NCBI GenBank assembly: GCA_030271625.1 | Contig: JARXKN010000001.1 | Location: 1-64,000, forward strand | Reading direction: 5' to 3' | DNA from: Patescibacteria group bacterium | GTDB taxonomy: Bacteria > Patescibacteriota > Saccharimonadia > Saccharimonadales > UBA4665 | DNA: 64,000 nucleotides | Shown: piece after piece, positions 18,858-25,941 of the stretch | Position numbering within the stretch: position 1 is the stretch's first letter | Layout of the letters: each line of letters opens with the position of its first letter | Notes under the pieces: model-generated | Databases searched by the model: none | What the model was told of the DNA's origin: nothing | Seen by the model: the letters and a program-made list of their open reading frames with translations, nothing else | Position numbers and translations under genes: made by a program

Positions 18858-19766
18858 TTATTTGCTCAGGAATGTTGTGGCTAAAGCTACAGCAGCCTGT
18901 GGATTTACAGGGGTAGAAAGCCACTGTATACTTTTGTTACGCTTGAACCAAGTTCGTTGCCGCTTAGCTAAATCAAGCGTGGCCTTGATGATTTTAATTC
19001 GGGTTCGGTCTAACTCAGCGGGGCTTTTTTGGCCCAGAAAGTAGTCTTTCCACTGGCTGTAGCCGACGCCTTTGAGGGCTTCGCAGCCCCAACCATAGCG
19101 GCGCTGCAAGTCATCCACTTCTTGCTCTAAGCCGGCCGCCAGCATGGCGTCGACGCGGTCAGTAATTCGGGTCATCAAAGTCTCACGGTCAGTCACGATC
19201 CCCAGTATGAGTGTGTTTCGGCGCAGCGGGTGACGGACTTGCTCGGCGCCATTTGTTTCTAGCAGCCGTATCAGTCGGCGTTTATTGCCGGTATCAATGT
19301 CGCCCAGTTCCAGCCCTTGGTCAGCTATTTTTTGGAGCAGCTCAGCATTAGTACATTCATTCAGTCGTAGCCGCTCCTGCCTATCGCCGGCCGGCAAAAA
19401 GTTAAAGTCAAACAGCACGCCGTCTATATATAGTCCAGTGCCACCAACTAGAATTGGCAGTTTGCCACGAGCCGTGATAGCAGTAATTTTTTCATTGGCT
19501 AAGCGCTTAAAGACAGCCGCCGTAAAGTCAGCCCCCGGCTCCACGATATCAATCAGATGATGTGGCACCTGGGCCTGCTGCTCAGCTGTTGGCTTGGCGG
19601 TGCCAATAGTTACCTCGCGGCGTACCGTCCAACTGTCGGCACAAATAATCTCACCGTTCAATTGGAGTGCTAGCTCAATCGCCAAGGCGCTCTTACCGCT
19701 GGCAGTTTCACCAACAATAACGATCAGCTGTGGCGGATCGTTAGTAGTCTTAGTCGTCGTCTTCAT
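18858..19766 (-). CDS. miaA: tRNA dimethylallyltransferase
   Basis: Adds an isopentenyl group to A37 of tRNAs reading codons that start with U. 302 residues: P-loop GETASGKSA near residue 22, the substrate-binding segment IGTAKPT, HHLIDIVEP, and VGGTGLYIDG. The usual DSRQVY after the first strand reads DSWTVRRE here, a departure at positions that contact the tRNA or catalyse. The C-terminal zinc-finger region is missing, as in shorter bacterial forms. Start chosen at ATG 19766, which overlaps the previous gene by 17 bases. Confidence 0.92.
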   Translation of the reverse strand: MKTTTKTTNDPPQLIVIVGETASGKSALAIELALQLNGEIICADSWTVRREVTIGTAKPTAEQQAQVPHHLIDIVEPGADFTAAVFKRLANEKITAITARGKLPILVGGTGLYIDGVLFDFNFLPAGDRQERLRLNECTNAELLQKIADQGLELGDIDTGNKRRLIRLLETNGAEQVRHPLRRNTLILGIVTDRETLMTRITDRVDAMLAAGLEQEVDDLQRRYGWGCEALKGVGYSQWKDYFLGQKSPAELDRTRIKIIKATLDLAKRQRTWFKRNKSIQWLSTPVNPQAAVALATTFLSK

Positions 19767-20127
19767 CGTCAAAGTCAAAATCTAGCTCAACCTCGTGAGC
19801 TTTCGGCTTCTCTGGTGGCCACCACAACAGCTTGTCGATATCGACAGTTAAACCATCGCTGACTGGTATGCCTTCGGCTTCCAAAACTTGTTTGTGACCA
19901 CTGCGGCCGCCAGGATAGCCAGCGGCGAGTCCGCCAGTTTTGTTGACGACTCGTTGCCATGGCAGTTTGGGGTTACCGAAGTGAGCTATGCCGCCAACTA
20001 TCCGCGCTGCCCGGGCATTACCAGCTAAGGCTGCTAACTGCCCATAGGTCATGACTCGACCCTTTGGGATTTGCATCACGATCGCCTCTACCTTCTTACG
20101 AAAGCCAAAATCTAGTTTATCTCTCAT
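19750..20127 (-). CDS. Alkyltransferase-like (ATL) DNA-binding protein
   Basis: 125 residues of the O6-alkylguanine-DNA methyltransferase C-terminal fold: IPKGRVMTYGQLAALAG, the arginine finger in RAARIVGG, and LPWQRVVN. The catalytic PCHRV cysteine is replaced by Trp (PWQRV), the hallmark of ATL proteins, which bind O6-alkylguanine without removing the group and hand it to nucleotide excision repair. The C-terminal tail is very acidic (ELDFDFDDEDDD). Lies between thrS and miaA with one-base and overlapping junctions. Confidence 0.92.
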   Translation of the reverse strand: MRDKLDFGFRKKVEAIVMQIPKGRVMTYGQLAALAGNARAARIVGGIAHFGNPKLPWQRVVNKTGGLAAGYPGGRSGHKQVLEAEGIPVSDGLTVDIDKLLWWPPEKPKAHEVELDFDFDDEDDD

Positions 20128-20128
20128 A

Positions 20129-21970
20129 CTATAGGGCCGACTTTAAGGTGCGCGTCAGCGACTCAGCTAGTACAGTTTGGAGGAAGTTGGTGATCGGCAG
20201 CGCTACTACCTCGTCATTAACGGACAGATCTTTGCGGATGCGCGGTGTTACCTGCCCGCCCTCGATTTCTTTTTGACCAAGGACAATGGTGTACGGAATC
20301 TTATACAGCTCAGCTGCCCGAATCCTTTTACCGACTGATTCACCAGCGTTATCAACCGTGGCCCGGACGCCCATATTCTTGGCCTGCTGCCAGACATCAT
20401 TAGCAAAATTAACCGTTTCGTCTTCTTGGTTTAAGGTAATGATGCGTACCTGTTCTGGGGCTGTCCAAACTGGAAATTTACCGGCAGTGTGCTCTATATA
20501 AACGCTCATAAAGCGTTCAATCGAGCCAAGCAAAGCACAGTGAATCATGACCGGTGTTTGTCGGCTGCCATCTTCGGCTGTGTAGTCTAAACTAAACCGT
20601 TCTGGCTGGACAAAGTCTAATTGCACCGTTGCCACCTGGAACTCACGACCGATGGCATCGGTTACCATAAAGTCGATTTTAGGACCGTAAAAGGCTGCTT
20701 CGCCGGCTTGCTCGAAGTAATTTAAGCCGTTCTTAATAACAGCCGTCTTCAACTGATCTTGAGCGCTGGCCCATAGTTCGGCAGACCCCAGATACGCATC
20801 AGTATCATCACGATAACTCAGGCGAACCCGGAGCTGCATATCCACGGTGGCATAGAGGTCGTTGGCAGCCGCCAACAGATTATCAATTTCTGCCTCCAGC
20901 TGATCTGGTCGGCAAAAAACATGGCTATCATCTTGAGTGAGGGCGCGCACCCGGTTCAGACCACCTAATTCACCAGATTTTTCATCTCTATAATCGGTGG
21001 TAGTTTCCAAATAACGGACGGGCATGTCTCGGTATGACCGAGGTTGTGAGTTGTAAATCCGCGTATGGTGCGGACAGTTCATGGGCTTCATGACCATCTT
21101 GTCGCTAGTTTCCTGGCTAGTCACCAAGAACAACTCATCTTTGAACTTGGCCCAGTGGCCACTAGTCTCATACAGTTCTATCTTGGTGATGTTAGGGGTC
21201 CACACCTTCTCAAAGCCATAGCGTTGACGTAAGCTGTTCGAAAATGCGGCCAGTTCTTCACGAATGACGGTGCCGCGCGGTGTAAACATCGGTAAGCCAG
21301 AACCAACCATCTCAGAAAAGACGAATAGATCGAGCTCCTGCCCTAACTTGCGGTGATCGCGTTTGCGCGCCTCTTCCAGTATATCCAGATACTGTCGTAG
21401 TTCCTTGGGGGTAGCGAAAGCCACGCCGTAGACTCGTTGCATCTGGGGATTGCTGTCTTTTCCACGCCAATAGACGCCGCCGACGCGCTGTAGTTTAAAG
21501 GCTCCCACCTTACCTGTTGATTCAACGTGTGGGCCGCGGCATAAATCGGTAAAGGCACCGTTCTTATAGAAGGATACGTTTTCTACCTGCGCATCACCAG
21601 TAGCAATCGTGCCCAGCTCATCGGCGTTCAGATCCTTGGCAACAGTGGTACCGGCGCGCTTTAAATCATTCAACAGTTCGGCTTTGTAGGGCTGATTAGC
21701 CTCGGTGGCCCAACTAATAGCTTCGTCGATTGGCATTTCAAAGCGCTCAAACGTCTGGTTATCTTTTACGATGGCCTGCATCTCGGTTTCAATACGGCCA
21801 AAGTCTTCTTCGGAAATTTTGTCGGTACCTAGGTCAATATCGTAATAAAAGCCGTTTTCAACAACCGGACCGACGCCAAATCTAGCTTCCGGCCACAAGC
21901 GTTGAACCGCAGTCGCTAAGATGTGGGCGCAACTGTGGCGCATGGCGTGTAACTGATCTTGATCGGGCAT
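20129..21970 (-). CDS. thrS: Threonyl-tRNA synthetase without TGS domain
   Basis: 613 residues. It starts directly in the N2 editing domain with RHSCAHILA and CRGPHVE, the zinc-type editing motifs that clear Ser-tRNA(Thr). The class II core has motif 2 region RYLETTTDYRDEKSGELGG in parts and the zinc-site MNCPHH; the anticodon-binding domain closes the protein (VRIITLNQEDE, RIRAAELYKIPY, IEGGQVTPR). The N-terminal TGS domain (about 60 residues in E. coli) is missing. AAGGAG lies 8 bases before the ATG. A T-box leader precedes it; the ATL and miaA genes follow, giving a probable operon. Confidence 0.97.
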   Translation of the reverse strand: MPDQDQLHAMRHSCAHILATAVQRLWPEARFGVGPVVENGFYYDIDLGTDKISEEDFGRIETEMQAIVKDNQTFERFEMPIDEAISWATEANQPYKAELLNDLKRAGTTVAKDLNADELGTIATGDAQVENVSFYKNGAFTDLCRGPHVESTGKVGAFKLQRVGGVYWRGKDSNPQMQRVYGVAFATPKELRQYLDILEEARKRDHRKLGQELDLFVFSEMVGSGLPMFTPRGTVIREELAAFSNSLRQRYGFEKVWTPNITKIELYETSGHWAKFKDELFLVTSQETSDKMVMKPMNCPHHTRIYNSQPRSYRDMPVRYLETTTDYRDEKSGELGGLNRVRALTQDDSHVFCRPDQLEAEIDNLLAAANDLYATVDMQLRVRLSYRDDTDAYLGSAELWASAQDQLKTAVIKNGLNYFEQAGEAAFYGPKIDFMVTDAIGREFQVATVQLDFVQPERFSLDYTAEDGSRQTPVMIHCALLGSIERFMSVYIEHTAGKFPVWTAPEQVRIITLNQEDETVNFANDVWQQAKNMGVRATVDNAGESVGKRIRAAELYKIPYTIVLGQKEIEGGQVTPRIRKDLSVNDEVVALPITNFLQTVLAESLTRTLKSAL

Positions 21971-21997
21971 AAGAATTCTCCTTTAGATAAATAAAAA

Positions 21998-22168
21998 GAC
22001 GCATCCTATTACATACTCTCGCACTGTATGTAATATTTGGATGCGTCTCGGTCCTAGTTCTACAACTCAGGAGGTTCCACCTCGACGTTTACTCTTGCCG
22101 CGTCGTATTACGTATGACGTTGCCACTCCCACGAAGCTCCGCAGTTGGTGAGTCTGCCTCAGTGCTTA
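21998..22168 (-). promoter_or_regulatory. T-box leader controlling thrS
   Basis: On the minus strand the leader starts about 6 bases after a perfect TATAAT (22175-22180). It contains the T-box core AGGTGGAACCTCC at 22070-22082, close to the consensus GGGUGGnACC, then a terminator: GACGCATCC (21998-22006) pairs with GGATGCGTC (22039-22047), with TATTACATAC/GTATGTAATA stacked inside and TTTTTATTT after. The bulge TGGA (22076-22079) is complementary to TCCA, the 3' end of the tRNA-Thr at 25565-25640. Family knowledge: uncharged tRNA favours the antiterminator and turns on the gene. The specifier codon was not firmly located; an ACC lies at 22147-22149. Confidence 0.85.
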
Positions 22169-22192
22169 CTAATTATTATAGCAAATAAAAAA

Positions 22193-22223
22193 CGGTTAGA
22201 TGATCTCGCAATTCATCTAACCG
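22193..22223 (-). terminator. Terminator of a short upstream transcript
   Basis: CGGTTAGATGA and TCATCTAACCG form an 11-bp stem; on minus it is followed by TTTTTTATTT. It sits just before the T-box promoter, so it must end a different, upstream transcript. Confidence 0.8.
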
Positions 22224-22296
22224 CATTTATGACTTGGTTGGTCGAGAAAACATTCTCTAGAAAACCTCGCCTCACTCAATTACTATAGCAAGGTTA
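22193..22296 (-). ncRNA. Candidate small RNA of about 100 bases
   Basis: A terminator with no gene in front of it, and a -10 TATAAT at 22298-22303 (a second candidate TATAGT at 22282-22287) on the same strand, suggest a short transcript. It includes GGTTTTCTAGAGAATG and a CGAGG/CCTCG-like pairing potential. No RNA family was recognised and no strong -35 was seen. Confidence 0.3.
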
Positions 22297-22303
22297 GTAT
22301 TAT

Positions 22304-22488
22304 ATGGCTAGCCATAGATTGCTGTATTTGTTACATACCCACATGGGGATAACTGTTTTTGTTTGACGTCATAGATAGTGTTAAAGCTTAAGAAAGATTG
22401 GTTACCTTTCTGAACACTGCTCTCTGCTCGCGAACAGCATAGGTCTTGAACTAATAAACGTGGTGTCGTACATTATTCGTCTACCAGG
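22304..22488. other. Gene-free stretch between candidate sRNA and tRNA-Val copy
   Basis: I see no coding frame with a ribosome binding site. GGCTAGCC (22307-22314) is a small palindrome. Nothing else stands out. Confidence 0.4.
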
Positions 22489-22505
22489 GGTGGGCGATAT
22501 AGGAT
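22489..22505 (-). repeat. Partial copy of the tRNA-Val 3' end
   Basis: The 17 bases GGTGGGCGATATAGGAT are identical to 22657-22673, the CCA end, acceptor and start of the T-arm of tRNA-Val. Directly after it comes AGCGGACTTCGTCC, a small UUCG-type hairpin. A near-complement, ATCTTATATCACCC, follows at about 22600-22613. The copy has the orientation and place of an attachment-site half. Confidence 0.8.
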
Positions 22506-22655
22506 AGCGGACTTCGTCCTTCTCCACTGCGGCGTGCTCGAAGTAAACTTCTGCGCGCGTCCTCGCTTCACCGAACCTCGGCTACGCCGTACGGTTCAAA
22601 TCTTATATCACCCATACAAAAGAAAAACTCACCCCCGTTGGGAGTGAGTTTTTCT
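22506..22655. other. Palindrome-rich 150-base interval between the tRNA-Val copy and tRNA-Val
   Basis: Starts with AGCGGACTTCGTCC, has further short GC-rich inverted pairs, and ends in a terminator (22619-22655) where AAGAAAAACTCAC pairs with GTGAGTTTTTCTT. It has almost the same length and opening as the interval next to tRNA-Asp (31922-32073). No gene. Confidence 0.6.
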
Positions 22656-22732
22656 TGGTGGGCGATATAGGATTCGAACCTATCACCTCCACAACGTCAA
22701 TGTGGCGCTCTAGCCAAATGAGCTAATCGCCC
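22656..22732 (-). tRNA. tRNA-Val (anticodon GAC)
   Basis: Acceptor GGGCGAT pairs with ATCGCCC, anticodon stem CCACA/TGTGG with loop TTGACGT giving GAC, T-arm AGGTTCGAATCCT. CCA is encoded. A promoter lies upstream at 22765-22793 and a strong terminator follows at once. Confidence 0.97.
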
Positions 22733-22764
22733 TTACTGCTAGTAAGTAGCTGAGTACCAGAAGA

Positions 22765-22793
22765 ACTATAGCCTAGTTTGACCCCTGTTGCAA
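22765..22793 (-). promoter_or_regulatory. Promoter for tRNA-Val
   Basis: Minus-strand TTGCAA (22788-22793), 17-base spacer, TATAGT (22765-22770). Confidence 0.55.
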
Positions 22794-22817
22794 GCATTAG
22801 CTTAATGACGCTTAGTG

Positions 22818-22846
22818 TTGACTATCCTGGGCATGTCATGTAGCAT
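22818..22846 (+). promoter_or_regulatory. Promoter for the 34-codon gene
   Basis: TTGACT (22818-22823), 17-base spacer, TAGCAT (22841-22846). Transcription would start about 18 bases before the GTG codon. Confidence 0.5.
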
Positions 22847-22870
22847 AAACAAGTTAAACAAGAGGTTTTG

Positions 22871-22975
22871 GTGAGTTCCAAAAAAAGCGGTGTCCTTGAC
22901 ACCTTCCAGTTGTTTTACGAAGAGATCACTTCGAAACCAACCGCCCGGATTCGCCGGATGCGCGCCACAAGTTAA
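22871..22975 (+). CDS. Small basic protein of 34 residues, unknown
   Basis: Starts GTG at 22871 and reads MSSKKSGVLDTFQLFYEEIT then SKPTARIRRMRATS. AAGAGG lies 5-10 bases upstream, a promoter-like sequence lies at 22818-22846 and a terminator follows at 23004-23040, so the unit has every signal of a real gene. The C-terminal third is arginine-rich and could bind nucleic acid or the ribosome; the N-terminal part is a probable short helix. I do not recognise a family. It sits just before nrdR. Confidence 0.55.
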   Translation: MSSKKSGVLDTFQLFYEEITSKPTARIRRMRATS

Positions 22976-23003
22976 TCTTTGGTAGACATCTGACCAATTC
23001 GGT

Positions 23004-23040
23004 AGCCCCTTCTCAGTCTAAAAGCTGAGGAGGGGCTTTT
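23004..23040 (+). terminator. Terminator after the 34-codon gene
   Basis: AGCCCCTTCTCAG and CTGAGgAGGGGCT form a long stem with one bulge, followed by TTTTAATTT. Confidence 0.85.
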
Positions 23041-23107
23041 AATTTGTCCCCTATTCCCCAGGTGTTATCCACTAGCGTTTTTATCAGCGATATGACAATA
23101 TGTAGTC

Positions 23108-23512
23108 ATGGTTTGTCTACAATGCTCAACTGAAACACAAATAATTAACTCCCGCCTGCAGAAGCGACTTAATCGGGTTTGGCGGCGGCGGCGCTGCTTA
23201 AACTGCCGTGCGGTCTTTACGACCCACGAGCAAGCCGATTACAGTGCGCTGTGGCGAGTGCAAGCGCCAAAAGGACCACTTATGGCTTTTAGTCGCGATA
23301 AACTGTTCCTAAGCCTTTACAACAGCTTGCAGCACCGGCCAACCGCCTTAGCCGATGCCAGCGGCCTGACCGATACGGTAATCTCTAAGTTATCACCTCA
23401 AGTCCAAGCTGGAATAGTTCGCCCCGCCCAGATAACGCAGCTAGCCACAGTTGCCCTGCATCGCTTCGATACGGCGGCCAGTGTCCACTACCAGGCCTTT
23501 CACAAAGCCTAA
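23108..23512 (+). CDS. nrdR: NrdR-type transcriptional repressor, divergent
   Basis: 134 residues. The N-terminal zinc ribbon has CLQC near residue 3 and CLNC near residue 31, followed by RAVFTTHEQ; an ATP-cone region follows (VQAPKGPLMAFSRDKLFLSL). This is the layout of NrdR, which senses ATP/dATP and represses ribonucleotide reductase genes. It is shorter and more divergent than usual (about 150 residues), with CLQCST in place of the common CPxC start. A NrdR-box-like ACAATATGTAGT overlaps the start region (23095-23106), compatible with autorepression. No ribonucleotide reductase gene is in the window. Confidence 0.8.
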   Translation: MVCLQCSTETQIINSRLQKRLNRVWRRRRCLNCRAVFTTHEQADYSALWRVQAPKGPLMAFSRDKLFLSLYNSLQHRPTALADASGLTDTVISKLSPQVQAGIVRPAQITQLATVALHRFDTAASVHYQAFHKA

Positions 23513-23513
23513 A

Positions 23514-25142
23514 CTATTCGGGGTTGGCGTCGGTAGAGATAGTTTTACCGGCTTCGGTAACGACGGCTTTTTCGGTGACATCAAATTTACTGAGGTAGCG
23601 CTTGAACATCAGCCGAGTCTGCGAGTTAAAAGCCGCTAAAGACCCGTAGGCCACACTGGTAACCGGCAGAAATAGCCATTGCGTAAGCATAAAAATTGAG
23701 CGGTGGCGCTTATAGCGCGCTGGTCGCGGTGGCAGCGTCACTAAACAGACATACAACGACACCAGCAAACCAGCAATCCCAAAGCGCTGTAAACGGCTAA
23801 CCGTCAGCGGTAACAGCTGACTGGTGATACTGTCGGGATTGATGAGCGATGGCACAAAGGCGGCAAAATACACCAGCAGCGTACCGGTGGCCCAGGTTAC
23901 ATGTCCCTCGAGGGTCCGTAACAGTTTGATAGTCACGTCGTATTTACTAGCTTTATTAGGGCTAAAGAAGCCCTTGCTGGCAATGTAGGCAATGTCGGAA
24001 GCGCCATAGGTCCAGCGGCGCAACTGTATAAACTGGGCCTTAAGAGTCCGTATATAGCCGTCAGCTAGGACAGCGTCTTGATAAATCGGAATACTGATTG
24101 GGTACACCCGGTAATCGCCGTCGTAACGGAAGTAGGACCGCCAGAAGTGGTGGCCGTCTTCGACGATGGTGCGAACGCTCCAGAAGTCCATATCAATCAG
24201 GGCTTGCATGCTTTGGGCGTGGGCCGAAAAGTTACGGGCCAGGTGCGGCCGCTGGGTACTGACGATGTAGTACAGGTTATTACCGGTGGCAATCACTCGC
24301 ATCAGCGTTGGGGCGTCCCAAATATTGTTGGTAAACATAGGCAGCGGCTGGAAGGAGGCCCGGATGGGGTCTGGCACCACGCAGTACATGTAGGTTAAGG
24401 CCGTAAAGTAGCGCTTATCGGGACGATTATCGGCGTCTAGCGTTGTTACAGCCACGCAGGCTGGATCAATCTTTTCGGCGGCCAAGTATTTTTGCAGTTC
24501 CCGGCCAGCAAAGGTAATGTTACCGCCCTTTCCAATCAGTTCGCCGGGGATATTGGCGGGGTGCTTCACCGCTATCATGTGCTTAAACTGCGACTTATAC
24601 AGATTGAGTAGCTCGAGCACCCGAGTTTCAGCCTCTTCCCCGGCTCGGCCCTCGTAGGCAATAACTAGAATCATGTTTTTAGCATCGTAGTCGCCGTCAA
24701 TAACCGATTGGAGGGTTGGTTCCAAGACTTCCCGGCTTTCGTTAACAGTGGCGATTACGACAGCATGCACCAACTGGCTAGGCTTTATAACGGCGCCCAT
24801 TTCCTGCAGCCGAGCCAAGTTAGCGGCATGCCATTTGGGGCGGCTTATGGCGCTAGCACTCTCCTGCCCGATTTCTAGATCGTCGCAGAGCACCCGCCAA
24901 TCAAGCGCCATATGGTGCTTCATGGTGCGGTAGCCAGCAATGGCTCGCACACTGTAACCAACTGATCGAACAAAGAATATCAGCAGATAGAACAGGATCG
25001 CCGCCACAGCAATATCAGGGTTAATAATCGACAGAATCACCGGTAGAAGCAGTACGGTGTAGCTTAAGGCGCCGGGCAGAATCTCAAAAAATCGATAGTG
25101 GCCTTTACGGTCCCGTTCAAAAGGAATCTCTAAATCGGTCAT
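23514..25142 (-). CDS. Membrane glycosyltransferase, GT2 family
   Basis: 542 residues. Two hydrophobic segments (about 28-65) precede a GT-A domain with VVIATVNESREV near residue 127 and the DxD-type TTLDADN near residue 234; the product-binding QLRRW near residue 375 resembles the QxxRW of processive polymerising enzymes. Three or four C-terminal hydrophobic segments follow. Such enzymes extend a polysaccharide and pass it across the membrane; the sugar is unknown. Stop is one base from the nrdR stop (convergent). The next gene starts 2 bases away, likely an operon with the small membrane protein upstream. Confidence 0.87.
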   Translation of the reverse strand: MTDLEIPFERDRKGHYRFFEILPGALSYTVLLLPVILSIINPDIAVAAILFYLLIFFVRSVGYSVRAIAGYRTMKHHMALDWRVLCDDLEIGQESASAISRPKWHAANLARLQEMGAVIKPSQLVHAVVIATVNESREVLEPTLQSVIDGDYDAKNMILVIAYEGRAGEEAETRVLELLNLYKSQFKHMIAVKHPANIPGELIGKGGNITFAGRELQKYLAAEKIDPACVAVTTLDADNRPDKRYFTALTYMYCVVPDPIRASFQPLPMFTNNIWDAPTLMRVIATGNNLYYIVSTQRPHLARNFSAHAQSMQALIDMDFWSVRTIVEDGHHFWRSYFRYDGDYRVYPISIPIYQDAVLADGYIRTLKAQFIQLRRWTYGASDIAYIASKGFFSPNKASKYDVTIKLLRTLEGHVTWATGTLLVYFAAFVPSLINPDSITSQLLPLTVSRLQRFGIAGLLVSLYVCLVTLPPRPARYKRHRSIFMLTQWLFLPVTSVAYGSLAAFNSQTRLMFKRYLSKFDVTEKAVVTEAGKTISTDANPE

Positions 25143-25144
25143 AT

Positions 25145-25501
25145 CTAACGGAGAGCCAGTAAGGCGTTACTAATAACAATCGCGAGCAGCTGCAACAGCA
25201 CGCCGAGGCTCAGAATCGCCACCGACATCTGTCGCCGAACATGATAGGCCCGCATCGCTAGAATGGTATGCGTAATCAGTACCAAAGCGCTAAAGCCAAT
25301 AAAGCTCAGTAGTTCAGTGACGCTGCCCGTCTTAAAGGCTCCAATACCAAGACTAGGTCGATACTGCACGATATAACCAGTGCTATGACTACTGCCGAGC
25401 CGTAATAAGACAACAATAGTTAACGCTAGTGCCAGAAAGGCATTAACGCTGAGTAATAAAAGGATCCAGTGGTCGTGAAAAAACTTCTTAGGTGTCGCCA
25501 T
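25145..25501 (-). CDS. Small membrane protein paired with the glycosyltransferase
   Basis: 118 residues, starting at the ATG that has AGGAG 6 bases upstream (an earlier in-frame start at 25522 lacks one). Hydrophobic segments near residues 12-34, 62-83 and 93-115. No family recognised. It ends 2 bases before the glycosyltransferase, suggesting a joint function in the membrane. Confidence 0.75.
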   Translation of the reverse strand: MATPKKFFHDHWILLLLSVNAFLALALTIVVLLRLGSSHSTGYIVQYRPSLGIGAFKTGSVTELLSFIGFSALVLITHTILAMRAYHVRRQMSVAILSLGVLLQLLAIVISNALLALR

Positions 25502-25543
25502 AGTTGCTCCTAATTGTACCATTAAGGTTAGACAATTATTTGC

Positions 25544-25549
25544 TATAAT
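25544..25549 (+). promoter_or_regulatory. -10 element for tRNA-Thr
   Basis: A perfect TATAAT with TG one base upstream lies 15 bases before the tRNA. The -35 is poor, so the extended -10 may suffice. Confidence 0.5.
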
Positions 25550-25564
25550 ACGGGCTGGCCAAAT

Positions 25565-25640
25565 GCCACCTTAGCTCAGTTGGTAGAGCACCTCATTCGT
25601 AACGAGGAGGTCGCCGGTTCGATCCCGGCAGGTGGCTCCA
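25565..25640 (+). tRNA. tRNA-Thr (anticodon CGT)
   Basis: Acceptor GCCACCT pairs with AGGTGGC, D-arm GCTCAGTTGGTAGAGC, anticodon loop TTCGTAA giving CGT, T-arm GCCGGTTCGATCCCGGC. CCA is encoded, and the discriminator is T, so the end TCCA matches the TGGA bulge of the thrS T-box. One non-standard pair (A-C) closes the anticodon loop. Confidence 0.96.
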
Positions 25641-25686
25641 AGTTATTCGTACTTATCCAAAGGATTAGTACGAATAACTTGGAGCC
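25634..25686. repeat. 19-bp inverted repeat that includes the tRNA-Thr 3' end
   Basis: GGCTCCAAGTTATTCGTAC (25634-25652) starts inside the tRNA acceptor arm and its exact complement lies at 25668-25686, with a 15-base loop that itself pairs ATCC/GGAT. There is no T tract, so it is not an ordinary terminator. Confidence 0.85.
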
Positions 25687-25813
25687 TGCAGGAGCGAACC
25701 GAGTCGCGCAGCGACTGGTTCGTTAACAAGAAGCCCTCGCAGGAGCTAGCTCCGAGAAGGCGACGCAGTTGCCAGGCGGCAAAGCCGACTGCTCCGGCAG
25801 ACTAAGTAGCCAT
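25687..25813. other. Palindrome-rich interval between tRNA-Thr and tRNA-Gly
   Basis: Contains CGAACC-G-AGTCGC / GCGACT-GGTTCG (25695-25722) as a strong hairpin, then CTCGCAGGAGCTAGCTCCGAGAA (about 25736-25758), whose complement recurs near tRNA-Asp at 31951-31973 with one mismatch. No gene. Confidence 0.7.
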
Positions 25814-25888
25814 GCGGGTGTCGTATAACGGCCATTATGTGACCTTCCCAAGGTCGAGACAGGGGTTCGACTCCCCTCACCCGCACCA
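25814..25888 (+). tRNA. tRNA-Gly (anticodon CCC)
   Basis: Acceptor GCGGGTG pairs with CACCCGC, anticodon loop TTCCCAA giving CCC, T-arm AGGGGTTCGACTCCCCT. CCA is encoded. Confidence 0.96.
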
Positions 25889-25941
25889 GATTCCATACGA
25901 CGCTTCGCTCGTGTCTACAAAACTGCCCACTGGGCAGTTTA

